A stretch of DNA of 64,000 nt. Origin: Fulvia fulva. Lineage: Eukaryota; Ascomycota; Dothideomycetes; Mycosphaerellales; Mycosphaerellaceae. The translations under genes and the position numbers were made by a program. The stretch is from NCBI RefSeq assembly GCF_020509005.1, contig NC_063021.1, forward strand, positions 868,001-932,000, in the 5' to 3' direction. This document shows positions 32,484 to 42,600 of the stretch, one piece after another. Numbering within the stretch: position 1 is the stretch's first letter; each line of letters begins with the position of its first letter. The notes beneath the pieces were generated by a model. That model saw only the letters and a program-made list of their open reading frames with translations, was not told the origin of the DNA and searched no databases.

Positions 32484-33491
32484 TTAGTCGAGCTCCATAG
32501 CATGAGCGGTGCAGATGCCGACTGGCTCTCTGGGACCATGCATCGCCATCATGTCCGCTTGTATGTCGTTGGCCTCGTTCTGAGCAGCGGTGATGGGGTC
32601 CGTCTCAGCCCGGATGTGGCCGCCTGGGGCAGCGAGGTGCAGTGCTGGTAGCATTTGGAGGCGTGGCAGAAGCTGGCTAGGCTCGTTTGTGACAAGGCGT
32701 GCCTCGGTAAGGTCGTGGGAGAAGATGTAGTACTCGTGCTGGCCGTTGTACGCGTTGAGGCCGTGGACGAGATAGCCGGGAATGGAGCTGCTTTCGAACC
32801 AAACATCAACATTCTTGAGGCATGGATAATGATTTTGGATCCACTTGGAGTACGCTCTCTTGTTGATTTGGAGTGCTTCGGTGGAGTCCATACGGGCCCA
32901 GCTGATGCCAAGAACGCGAGTGGCCTCATCGATGAGCGGCTCTGCGCAGGCTTCGCGCATTGATGCTGGCAGTACGAGCTGAGCAAGGTCGTCTGGCCCG
33001 GCAGCTTTGGAGTCAACACGCTGCGATTTGCGACTGGTGACCGACGGACGCTTTGCGTGGGCGAGCTGAAAGGGTCGTCGCTCCGCCCCCTCTTCAACCC
33101 AGGTTCCAGACTGTGATGCAGCGGCCATGGCGTAGCCGGGATCCTCTGGGTAGAGGACTGTCATGCCTGGGCCGTAGACCGGCTTGCCTCGTGGCTTGAC
33201 CAGGTCTTCTTCGATTGGAGTCGCAGTCGAGCCATCAAGTCGCTCATCTTCGCCGTCGCCGTCTTCGGTGTAGATGTCGCCTCTAGAACGCTTGCGACCA
33301 GCTAGTGAGGAAGCAGGAGTGGATGCCGTTGGAGTGAATGGGGCGGAGTTGGACAGCCCGTTGGGTGAGATGCCGTTGACGGCTGGAGCAGTGCCATTGG
33401 CGCCACCGTAGTGGTTGTTGACGAAGTATTGATTCGGTGCCTGGGGCGGCAGAACGACCGTTGGCGATTGGCTGAAGAAGTTGGAAGACAT
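32484..33491 (-). CDS. Conserved fungal protein of unknown function, probably nuclear
   Basis: The coding part most likely starts at ATG 33491 (MSSNFFSQSPTVVLPPQAP), giving 335 residues in one exon; the frame is open another 179 codons upstream, but that stretch is low complexity and probably leader. Residues ~60-75 contain a basic nuclear-signal-like patch (GRKRSRGD). The middle (KPVYGPGMTVLYPEDPGYAM) and the C-terminal part (WARMDSTEALQINKRAYSKW, then YYIFSHDLTEARLVTNEPSQ) look like a folded domain conserved in ascomycetes as I recall, with no assigned function. Confidence 0.6.
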   Translation of the reverse strand: MSSNFFSQSPTVVLPPQAPNQYFVNNHYGGANGTAPAVNGISPNGLSNSAPFTPTASTPASSLAGRKRSRGDIYTEDGDGEDERLDGSTATPIEEDLVKPRGKPVYGPGMTVLYPEDPGYAMAAASQSGTWVEEGAERRPFQLAHAKRPSVTSRKSQRVDSKAAGPDDLAQLVLPASMREACAEPLIDEATRVLGISWARMDSTEALQINKRAYSKWIQNHYPCLKNVDVWFESSSIPGYLVHGLNAYNGQHEYYIFSHDLTEARLVTNEPSQLLPRLQMLPALHLAAPGGHIRAETDPITAAQNEANDIQADMMAMHGPREPVGICTAHAMELD

Positions 33492-34700
33492 GGCGGTGTG
33501 GTAAGTATGGTAGTCAGCTGCGTCAGTTAGATGATCTAACAACATCAATTGCTTATCCTGCTGTTGTTGCTGTTGTGCCACAACAAGCTCAGCTAGAGCC
33601 TGCGATCCACCTATGGTTGCAGAGAGTGTTGCAGATCGATGGGAGTGGTGATCCAAGTCGCGTGTGGGTAAAAGTTGACGCTGGACCCTGTGATGGTGTT
33701 GATGGCAGGTGTAACGATGGCGACAGTGAGGTTGTGGTCGACGGCTGATGTGATGGATCGTTGGGCGTAGTGATGTGGGTGGTGTTTGGTTGCGAAAGAT
33801 GTGGTGCAAACGATGTTGGTGTTGAAAGTTGCTCTGGTAAAGCGTGAAGTGTGGTACGCGTTTGCAAGCTGGAGGATGGTCAAGAAGAGAAGAAGAATGG
33901 TTTCCGAGAGAAGTGCTGCTGTTGGCTCGCGGAAGTCGGTCGCCCAGGATGCAGTTGCCAATGGATCCAATCGGAGCTCGTTTAGCGATGATCGAGACGC
34001 AAGAACCTTGAACCATGCAGCTCTCCACATTGCGCCATACCGTTTGCAGTCAGAGCAACCACGCCGCCAGCAACAGTCAGGTGGAAGTTATGCACGTGTA
34101 ACGCAAGCGGTAGGCTACTTCACTATAGTACACATTGTTTGCCGGTACAGCCCCACTGTAGAGATGAGCTTCACTTGAGCCGCGGATGACGATGCAAGCC
34201 GGCCAATCTTCGGGCACGGACAATACTGCTCCGAACTGTTCTAAAAGAAGGTGGCTGGCAGTCTAGCAGACAGCGACCGAGAGTCAGTCGATCGGATGAA
34301 GACACAATAAGCTGCCAATCTTTCATTCTGTGCATGATATTGGTCCAATATCTATGGAACCAAGCTGGAGCGCACGGTCGTCTTCGCGTTTGGTTGTCTT
34401 TGCTTGGACCCGCTGGCGAGCTGAAGCGATGCCTAGAACACAGCAATCCGCGTGAGACACACGCGCGTTTGCGAAGTGATTGCAAAGTGTAGGGCGCGGG
34501 CGCTGCTGGCTCGTGATTAAGTCTGAGATGCAGAGTGAGTGGCAGCATAGTGAGGTGCGCAAGTGATGTTGAAGTACTGTAGCGTGAAGCTATGACCCCA
34601 ATGGGGCGAAGTCCAGCCAAAGCTTCCAGTTAAGCTTCTAAATTTGTTCGAGTCGCCCACACAGCCACCCCACCAACATTCTCCACCACCAACAGCAATA
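33492..34700. other. Divergent intergenic region upstream of Trm4
   Basis: About 1.2 kb between divergent starts. The minus strand stays open up to 34028, with Gln-, His- and Thr-rich low complexity and a CAG/CAA run at ~33550-33580. It is more likely a long leader than coding. Confidence 0.45.
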
Positions 34701-37499
34701 ATGGGACGAGGAGGACGTGGACGAGGCAGAGGTGGTGGAGGCGGTGGAAGAGGTCGCGGACGAGGCCGTGGCGGCGGTGGCGGTGGCGGCAATGGTGGTT
34801 GCAGAAATTTTGTCGACGACCGACAGTCCTTCGACCAAGTCAACAAGACCAACGAGAAATTCGAGCGCTTCTACAACACCCTCAATCTTGTCCCAGCTGG
34901 AGAGGAGCGAGATGCTTTCTGGACCAAGCTGCGCAGCGAACTGCCGAACTCATTCCGCTTCACTGGATCGAAGGGACACGCACGTGGTGTCCGCGACAAC
35001 CTCGTCAACCGCTTCTTCCCACTGATTAAGGAGATCAAGCACGATGGACGCCCGGTGGAGCTACCAAAGCAGATTGCCTGGTATCCTGAGGGTCTCGGCT
35101 ACCGCATGGCAACGCCAAAGAACGTCATCCGAAAGTACGAGCCATTCAAAGAGTTTCAGAAGTTCTTGGTGAGTGAAACTGGTGTGGGCAACATAAGCAG
35201 GCAGGAGGAGGTCAGCATGATCCCACCACTTCTGTTAGACGTACAGCCGCATCACACAGTTCTGGACCTTTGTGCAGCGCCAGGCAGCAAGAGCGCACAA
35301 CTTGTCGAGCTCATTCACGCGGGTGAGGAGGACCGGGTCGATCGCGCGATCAGGCAGGCCAAGGGCGAGAAGCAGGATGGTGTGCAGCTGAGCGACAGCA
35401 ACATGACAGACGGCGGTCGTGCAACGGGTATGCTCGTCGCAAACGACGTCAACTATCAACGAGCTCAAATGCTTGTCCATCAAGTCAAACGACTCAACTC
35501 GCCGAACTTGGTTGTCACGAACCACGACGCGACCATGTTCCCCTCGATCGAGCTGCCTCCGGAGACGCTAGCAGGAGGCCAAAAGCGAGGCAGATATCTG
35601 AAATTCGATCGTGTTTTAGCCGATGTGCCCTGCAGTGGAGACGGCACATGCAGAAAGAATCCCAGCATCTGGAAGGAGTGGACACCACAGAACGCTCTTG
35701 GGCTCTATCAGACACAAGTCAGGATCCTGACACGAGCACTGCAAATGACACAAGTTGGCGGTCGAGTGGTTTACAGCACCTGCAGCATGAACCCCGTCGA
35801 GGATGAAGCCGTGGTGGCATCAGCCATTGAGAGATGCGGTGGCTCCACCAAGGTGAAGATCGTGGACTGCTCAGACAGACTACCAGGTCTTGTCCGCAAC
35901 CAGGGTCTCAAGGACTGGAGCATCATGAACCGCAACGGCCAGATATACGAGTCTTGGGCGGAAGCGGAAGGATTCGAAGACGAGCAAAGTCGGATAGTAC
36001 CGGGTATGTTCGCTCCAGGACCAGAAGAAAATATCCCACTCGAGCACTGCATGCGCGTGTACCCACACCAGCAGGACACTGGCGGCTTCTTCATCGTTGC
36101 ACTCGAGAAATTGAGCGAGATCAAGGCGAAGCCAGAAAATCAGAGCAAGTCTGCGAACAGGAAATGGGTCTTCACAGAGCCAGAGGTCCCAACTGAGACA
36201 GCTTTCACCGAACTTCTCGATGAAGTGTCGAACAGCGAGCCAAAGGAACCCGTCACTGTACCAGAGCTTCACAATGGGGAGACATCTGCTGCACAGAGGC
36301 AGAACGAGCCCGATGATGCATCTTCCGCCACAAGTCTCAAGAGATCCGCACCTGCTGAGGACGACACTGCCGCGACGAAGAAACCAAAGCTCGAGGGTGT
36401 AGACACTGGCCGCGCGGAACACGTTTCAGTTCCACCTGCAGTAGCTCTGGCTGTCGAGGTAAGTGGAGCAGAGCCTGGCAACCAGACTGTGACCAACAGC
36501 GCGCCAGCACAACCAAAGCGGCGAAAGGACGACCCAACGAGCGACGAAGCTTTCAAGTTCATAATACCGGAGCACCCTGAGCTTGTTTCCATCTACAACT
36601 TCTACGAGCTACACCCATTGTTCCCTCGAGACCGGTTCTTGGTCCGAAATCCTGCAGGAGATCCAGTGAAGGGCATCTACTACTCTTCACAGCTTGTCAA
36701 GGACATCCTGATTACCAACGACAAGCGTGGTATGAAGTTCGTCCATGCTGGCGTGAAAATGTTCATGAAGCAAGACGCACAAGGCCAAGACATCTGCAGG
36801 TGGCGCATACAGACAGAAGGCCTCCCCATCATCGAAGGTTGGGTTGGCGAAAGACGAGTCATCAGACTGCAGAAGAAGGCCACTCTGCGCAAGCTTCTGG
36901 TCGAGATGTTTCCCAAAGTCGCCACAACCAAGCACGAAGACGGCACCGAAAGTGGAGGCTGGAAAGATCTCGGTGAGATTGGCGAGCAAGTTCGTGACAT
37001 GAGCATGGGCTGCTGCGTGTTACGCGTGGAAGCTTCGGAAGATGGCAGCGAAGACGGGTTTAAGGAGCCCTTGACGCTGCCGCTTTGGAAGAGCATGGCC
37101 AGTGTCAATCTTATGCTGCCAAAGGAGGATCGACGAGCGATGCTGCTCAGAATCTACAACGAAGATGTGGAGCTCATCAACCACAGCGATCCGAAGCAGC
37201 AAGCTCGTAATGCACAAAAGCAGAACGGCGGCAGTATACCGGCCGAGAACGACGCGAAAGAGCTTCAGCAGAAGTTCAAGGACGAGTCCAATGCGGACGT
37301 AGCTACGACCGCTGTCGATGATGCCAGTGGTCTTCCTATATCTGACGAGGGTGCTATGGCACTTGAGCAGGACGCGCTGGCCAAGGAAGACAAGCTCGAG
37401 TCGAAGCGGATGGAGGGTATCGAGAACGAGGACCAGAAGATTCATGATGCTATGCCAGAACGCGCAGGCGAGGGTGACTCAGCCAACACTACTGTATAA
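34701..37499 (+). CDS. NCL1: tRNA (cytosine-5)-methyltransferase Trm4/NCL1
   Basis: A single exon of 932 residues from ATG 34701. The first 30 residues are an Arg/Gly run (RGG type). The RsmB/NSUN methyltransferase core follows: SAM site VLDLCAAPGSKSAQL (~187-201), DVPCSGDGTC (C311, motif IV) and YSTCSMNPVEDEAVV (C361, motif VI). The two cysteines form and release the covalent intermediate with RNA. Trm4 places m5C at several positions of many tRNAs. Residues ~500-620 are an acidic, Pro/Glu-rich insertion with KKPK, then a conserved C-terminal domain (VRNPAGDPVKGIYY, WRIQTEGLP). Longer than yeast Trm4 (684) because of the insertion and tail, as in other filamentous fungi. Confidence 0.93.
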   Translation: MGRGGRGRGRGGGGGGRGRGRGRGGGGGGGNGGCRNFVDDRQSFDQVNKTNEKFERFYNTLNLVPAGEERDAFWTKLRSELPNSFRFTGSKGHARGVRDNLVNRFFPLIKEIKHDGRPVELPKQIAWYPEGLGYRMATPKNVIRKYEPFKEFQKFLVSETGVGNISRQEEVSMIPPLLLDVQPHHTVLDLCAAPGSKSAQLVELIHAGEEDRVDRAIRQAKGEKQDGVQLSDSNMTDGGRATGMLVANDVNYQRAQMLVHQVKRLNSPNLVVTNHDATMFPSIELPPETLAGGQKRGRYLKFDRVLADVPCSGDGTCRKNPSIWKEWTPQNALGLYQTQVRILTRALQMTQVGGRVVYSTCSMNPVEDEAVVASAIERCGGSTKVKIVDCSDRLPGLVRNQGLKDWSIMNRNGQIYESWAEAEGFEDEQSRIVPGMFAPGPEENIPLEHCMRVYPHQQDTGGFFIVALEKLSEIKAKPENQSKSANRKWVFTEPEVPTETAFTELLDEVSNSEPKEPVTVPELHNGETSAAQRQNEPDDASSATSLKRSAPAEDDTAATKKPKLEGVDTGRAEHVSVPPAVALAVEVSGAEPGNQTVTNSAPAQPKRRKDDPTSDEAFKFIIPEHPELVSIYNFYELHPLFPRDRFLVRNPAGDPVKGIYYSSQLVKDILITNDKRGMKFVHAGVKMFMKQDAQGQDICRWRIQTEGLPIIEGWVGERRVIRLQKKATLRKLLVEMFPKVATTKHEDGTESGGWKDLGEIGEQVRDMSMGCCVLRVEASEDGSEDGFKEPLTLPLWKSMASVNLMLPKEDRRAMLLRIYNEDVELINHSDPKQQARNAQKQNGGSIPAENDAKELQQKFKDESNADVATTAVDDASGLPISDEGAMALEQDALAKEDKLESKRMEGIENEDQKIHDAMPERAGEGDSANTTV

Positions 37500-38080
37500 G
37501 CCTGGTGAGCTTCTTCGTGAAGTACCGAAGCTTGGATATGATGTGTAGCCATGAACAAAACGATCACAATCGTAGCTTGCTGCACGATGAGAATCTCAGA
37601 TTTGCTTCTCTTGCACTGCAGTGTTTTGATACGTGACAACGTCGTACCTTTGAACACAGCGGGACTCTACATCTGAAACATGCCAGTTCGTTATTAATCT
37701 CTGGCAGTTGCATCGAAAGCGAAGTGAATAGAAAGCGAATGGAGGTGTAGTGCCCGCACTGCCGCTGCCGACCCGCACGAGTGTAAGGATTGTCAATGGA
37801 CGAGGCGGACCGTACCTGCATGAGGCGGGTCAGTGATAGCGATTATGTCAATGACCGGCGTTCAACCATGATGCTATTATGGAGGTCATCGGACTTAGTA
37901 TGCGTATTGTTCAACCATGATGCTATACTTGAGGTCGGCGGACTTAGGAAGCGATTATGCCGTTGCAAAGGTATATAGAAGCTGTGGTGGCCTACCACTG
38001 TACTGTAAGCACCTCATCACTTTACGGCGTAAATCGGACGAACAATCATCGTTATCTACCGCCTGTAGTTTGCAAACATT
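37500..38080. other. Intergenic region with a short direct repeat
   Basis: About 580 bp. It contains two imperfect 39-bp copies at 37860-37898 and 37909-37947 (GTTCAACCATGATGCTAT, then GGACTTAG at each end), 49 bp apart. No gene recognised. Confidence 0.5.
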
Positions 38081-39045
38081 ATGTCGACTTCCAATTGTGT
38101 CAAAAACATCGCTATCGTCGGCGCTGGGGGAACAGCGGCAGCCACATGGTTACTGAGCTTCTGAAGTCAGGAAGACACAACATCACAGCCATCTCCAGAG
38201 TCGATAGCCAATCAAAGCTACCTAATGGCATCAAATTCAAGCACATCGACTACGACAAGCACGACACAATCGTCGAAGCCTTTCGTGGCCAAGATGTTCT
38301 CATCATTACTCTGAGCATCGCAAGGCCCAAGGATACTGCGTACAAGCTCATTCGAGCTGCTTTGGAAGCTGGAGTACCCTGGATCCTGCCCAATGACTGG
38401 GCTCCCGACACAGCCGATGAAGATCTGGTGAAGGATGTGCCGGCATTCCAGGAGGCGCCAGAAATAAGGAAGATAATCAAGGAGGACAGTTGTTCGTCTT
38501 ACATCTCTGTCCTTACCGGCTTCTGGTATGAGTGGTCTTTGGCCATTCCAGCAGCGTTCGGAATAGACTTGGTGAAGCACGAAGCCACACTTTTCGACGA
38601 GGGTGAAACCAAGATCTCAATTTCCACCTGGCCTCAAGTCGGGCGTGCTGTTGCTGCTCTTCTTAGCCTTCCCATCAAGGCCGAGAGATCCAGGAAAGGG
38701 CTTGAAGATTACAGAGATCAGATCGTGTATGTGAGCTCCTTCACTGTCAGTCAGAAGCAGATGTTGGAATCTGCTTTCCGTGTCACAGGCACCAAAGCGA
38801 GTGACTGGAACATTACGGAAGAGTGTGCCCAAAAGCGACATGAGGATGGTAAGGAAGCCTTGTATAAGGGTGATCAAACGGGATTCATGCGCCTGATGCA
38901 TTCTAGGGTGTTTTATGATGATGGGAACGGCGATTTCGAGAGTAGGAGAGGTACGCTGAACGGTGTGCTGGGGCTGCCGAAGGAGGACTTGGATAAGGCG
39001 ACGGAAGCTGCGTTGGAGCGGGCGAAGACAACGAGGTGGCCATGA
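38081..39045 (+). pseudogene. NmrA-like NAD(P)-binding oxidoreductase with single-base frameshift
   Basis: The natural start is ATG 38081 (MSTSNCVKNIAIVGAGG). That frame breaks in the G run at 38126-38130. The Rossmann glycine motif resumes in another frame as NSGSHMVTELLKSGRH and stays open to 39045. One missing base restores ~321 residues. The rest is a normal NmrA/isoflavone-reductase-like protein: AFRGQDVLIITLS, ALEAGVPWILPNDWAPD, LTGFWYEWSL, and a C-terminal helical part. Such proteins are either reductases in secondary metabolism or redox-sensing regulators; no partner is adjacent. Since only one base in a homopolymer is affected and the rest is intact, an assembly error is as likely as a true pseudogene. 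Confidence 0.75.
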
Positions 39046-39583
39046 TGTACCACAGCGATGATGGGTAGAGGACCTAACTGGATGGTGTTGATGTAGCGAT
39101 CAGAACCGTTCTCAGGGAAAGTTCGAAGCTGAATGCACTAGCGCCAAGCGACCATTCACCCAATCACATGCACGGCGTGCCTCACCTTCCCTGCTTCGCC
39201 ACTAGGGTCATGCTCCTCGGTCGGGTGCATGCCCGCATCTTTCACGTTCCAACTTCCACTGGATCCACCGAATTCGCGCAAAGGTCATCGTTCTCTGGCC
39301 GTTTTGTGTATACTTCTGCAAGGAGACCGTGTCCTGTTGTACGCATCACCTACACAAGTCCAGGATATCGTCTGCTTCGGTCGGACGCGCCGTCGACACG
39401 AAAATGAGGCTGTGGTAGACGGACTTCAAGAGCAAGCTAGAGCGCGGTCACCCCGAGCATATCACAGAGACGTGCCTGGGATGCGATCGTTTCTGCTCGA
39501 CAGGCCACATTATCGACGAAAGCGCAAAGATCGCGTGTTTTGAGACGACAGCATAGCCATAACCAGAACCACAACCAGCGCAA
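39046..39583. other. Intergenic region
   Basis: About 540 bp between two plus-strand genes; nothing recognised besides expected promoter sequence. Confidence 0.4.
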
Positions 39584-41269
39584 ATGGTGTCCCACCATCC
39601 CCCTCCCTACTCTGACCTTCCTCGCGTTCCCGTACCTTCTGTAGCGGGCACGGCGCCTCCAGCAGGTCATCGCGCGTCGTCAGTAACGTCCGGACGATCT
39701 GCGACGCGAAGACATCGACACGCCAGGTCGCATCATGGAGGGTCAAGTTCACATCTACCGCAGAACGAGTTTCCGCTCTTTTCACATACTGGTGATGTTG
39801 AGATCTTGATCAAGAGCGAGAGCGGCAGGAAGGAGAATAGATACATTCTGCACAAGCTTATTCTCAGCCAATGCTCCGGCTTCTTCGCCGCAGCGACAAG
39901 TGCAGAGTGGAGCGCAAGAGCGATCGAGGCAGGTGCGACAGGCGGTAGCAGCGTAGTGGGCGGAGGCTTGTCGCGCATCAATGAGAATGAGAGTGTGACG
40001 GCGGGCAGTAGCTCAAGAGCGAGCAGCCAGGACAGACGACCTTCGTATGAGCTGGGCAGAAGGAGATGGCATTTCGAGCTGGACTGGCAGGCAGCGGGAG
40101 ATGAAGACATGCCGATGCTGGTACAGAAGGAAAGCACCACTACGTCGATCTTTGGCAGTGACGGCTTTGGCGCTCCTCCAGCTGTGAGAAACAAACCGCC
40201 GACTTCGAACGATGCCTTCTTCCGCAGTGTCTCGAACTTTTCCAGCCTCAACCTCAACGAACGCAATCAGCCCAGCACGCCTGCAGAAGCCGGTGATGAA
40301 GTGCTCAAGGATTACGACAACCTCTTCAGATCGATGTATCAGTACAATCCAGTCTTGGATACTGTCAACATTGCGACAGCTTATACCGGGTGCAAAGCAT
40401 TGCTGAACTTGGCGGACATGTACGATGCACTAGGCATTGTGGGCAGTCGCGTGGATCACCACTTACTGCGCTTTGGTGCGAGGCTGTTCAAGCAGATCGC
40501 GAAATACCCTCCCTCGTATCTCAAGCTCGGATATCTGGCACGTTCGCGGACAATCTTCACGGAGTCGTTGATCCACGTCGTTGGGCAGTGGCCTGCTGCT
40601 GCACCACAGCTACGAGGACAGGTAGAAACGAACATCATGGAGTTGCTTGAGGATAAAGTGGACGAGCTACGTGAGAACGAAGAGCGCGTTGAGTCGAAGC
40701 TGTGGCGGCTCAATCTGACAACGAGTAGAGGAGAACGAGTGACGCCCAGCAATGACTTCTTGAGCTGGATGGCCATCTCACTGTTCCGCCAGTGGCTTGC
40801 TGAGAATACAACTCCGGGCACGGCCGGCATCTTGAAAGACAGCTCGCGTCCAGGCACCGGTACAGCTCAGCAGACAACACGGGCAGCCAGCCGAAGCAGT
40901 CATCATATCGCGTCTCAGCGCGTCCAAGCACCACCGCTACAACAACCTTCAGCTGCTGCAACGCCTATCAATGCAGGTCGGATATATCGACTCATAGGCT
41001 CCAACGATTCTTCCTCCTACCTGAATCGTGACGAGCTGAAGAGATTCCTCAAATCACCTTCAGGCCAGCTAGGCGTCGACCTATACACACGCGACAACCT
41101 CAAACGATTCGAGCGAAGGGTGGAGGAAATCAAGAACCTGGCGCGAGATGTGGTGAAGCCATTGATGCGAAACTTCCTCGAGCTGGATCTCCGGGACTTT
41201 GGACCAGCAGGACTGGGCTATCTGACATGTACAAGACTTGAAGGCAGAGATTTGCCGTGGGATGAATGA
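39584..41269 (+). CDS. BTB/POZ domain protein, conserved in filamentous fungi
   Basis: A single exon of 561 residues from ATG 39584. After a Pro/Ser/His-rich leader, a BTB core starts at ~70 (GDVEILIKSE, RYILHKLILSQCSGFFAAA, TSAEW). A ~70-residue Ser/Gly-rich insertion interrupts it, and the BTB helices resume at ~235 (DNLFRSMYQYNPVLDTVNIA, ALLNLADMYDALGIVGSRV). The remainder is helical (LLRFGARLFKQIAKYPPSYL, NIMELLEDKVDEL), with a Gln/Ser-rich linker and a well-conserved end (KPLMRNFLELDLRDFGPAGL). Function unknown; adaptor for cullin-3 ligases is a family-level possibility. Confidence 0.75.
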   Translation: MVSHHPPPYSDLPRVPVPSVAGTAPPAGHRASSVTSGRSATRRHRHARSHHGGSSSHLPQNEFPLFSHTGDVEILIKSESGRKENRYILHKLILSQCSGFFAAATSAEWSARAIEAGATGGSSVVGGGLSRINENESVTAGSSSRASSQDRRPSYELGRRRWHFELDWQAAGDEDMPMLVQKESTTTSIFGSDGFGAPPAVRNKPPTSNDAFFRSVSNFSSLNLNERNQPSTPAEAGDEVLKDYDNLFRSMYQYNPVLDTVNIATAYTGCKALLNLADMYDALGIVGSRVDHHLLRFGARLFKQIAKYPPSYLKLGYLARSRTIFTESLIHVVGQWPAAAPQLRGQVETNIMELLEDKVDELRENEERVESKLWRLNLTTSRGERVTPSNDFLSWMAISLFRQWLAENTTPGTAGILKDSSRPGTGTAQQTTRAASRSSHHIASQRVQAPPLQQPSAAATPINAGRIYRLIGSNDSSSYLNRDELKRFLKSPSGQLGVDLYTRDNLKRFERRVEEIKNLARDVVKPLMRNFLELDLRDFGPAGLGYLTCTRLEGRDLPWDE

Positions 41270-42600
41270 TTGAGGTTTGATACGATTGATGATGATGCAT
41301 TTGAGCGCTGATACCCCAATGATTTGATGATAGGAATGAAAACATGGAATGAGAGAAAGATGTGCACACACTCTCACTCCCTTCAATTCCCTGCCTGCCG
41401 TTATGACGATGGCATTCGATCTGTTTGCTTGCATCTTGCGATCTGGCAAGGTAATGTGCGCGAAATTCACGTTGACTTGCGACATATCCATCTGTTCACC
41501 ATCGAACTGACAAGCAAGACCTCACATCACGCTTACTTCATCTCGATTGCATCCTTCACAACTCGGAACGTTGTCTGTTATACAACCTGACGGTACGCTA
41601 CGGCATCGCCACATAATACACCTACCTCAACGCCGTTGCATCCTTCACCAATCTGAACGTTCTCTGGAATACAACCTGACGCTATGCTACAGCATCGCCA
41701 CCACGCCTCATACGATATGGAACAGCTATAGTCTCAGCCCAGGATATGTTATAAGTTTTTTGGTTTTCGTGCTCTCTACTTCTATACTTCCGATATTCAC
41801 ACTAGCACACACATCACAACCACTTTCACCTCTCACATACCACCCACAAAACGACCACGACGATGTTCATTGGGTGTCCGATGGGTTATGGCTATGCATT
41901 GGGCGGCGAAGCTCTCACTGAGACTTCCTCTAGCCTGCACTTCTGATGTGGCTTGATCGTTTGGCTGCATTTGGCGTTCGTATCGTTAGGTACTGTTGCT
42001 TTCCCATAGCCGTTCATGAACTTGGTTCAAGCTGTTTTCACTCCCCTTACCTAGACTCTGGTTCAGACACGTGATCTGAACGATATGTGTGCTCGGATCA
42101 TTCACAATGAGACGCTCTGATGGTATCTGCCCCTCGTTGTCGAATATTGCGTAGTGGTCATGTGGCTGGACCGGTCAAGATCGATGCGCTGGAATGAGTG
42201 TAACATGGGACCAAGTAGACACAGGAATTCAATCATTTCATTAGGCCGTGCCGATGTAGCTATCTGTGACGCTGAAGCAAGTAGTAGTGGCTCGAGCTAT
42301 GCATTGAAAGGCTCCCCCTTGACGAGTGCAGTCTCGGAGTTTGCCGCCCATCTGAAGCAGCCTGCCGCTCCAGAATGTCCCATCCATAACGTCTAGCCTT
42401 CCGTCCTGGTCTCTCCTCCATGGAGTGTAACGCAGTGCAGTTGAAAAGCAATCTGAAGTGAAGTTTCGTGTCTTTTTGTAGTTGTAGCAAGGTGTAGTGT
42501 CGAGCGCGTGGGTCATGTAGTCATGCGATGGTGCTGTACTCTTTTGATCGTGTATGCAGGACGATTCAACGCCATGGTACACTGTCAGAGAGGCAGCCGC
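41270..42600. other. Convergent intergenic region
   Basis: About 1.33 kb with no supported gene. It contains an imperfect direct repeat described separately and scattered low-complexity pyrimidine runs at ~41790-41850. Confidence 0.45.
41547..41702. repeat. Imperfect tandem direct repeat, 89-bp period
   Basis: Two ~66-bp copies at 41547-41612 and 41636-41702. Both start TTGCATCCTTCAC, share TACAACCTGACG and end GCATCGCCAC, with about ten differences. The spacer is not repeated. Confidence 0.75.

Noticed and set aside
33611..34030. Upstream extension of the 32484-33491 gene to codon 514
   Set aside because: Low-complexity His/Gln/Thr sequence with no conservation; probably leader or a leader intron.
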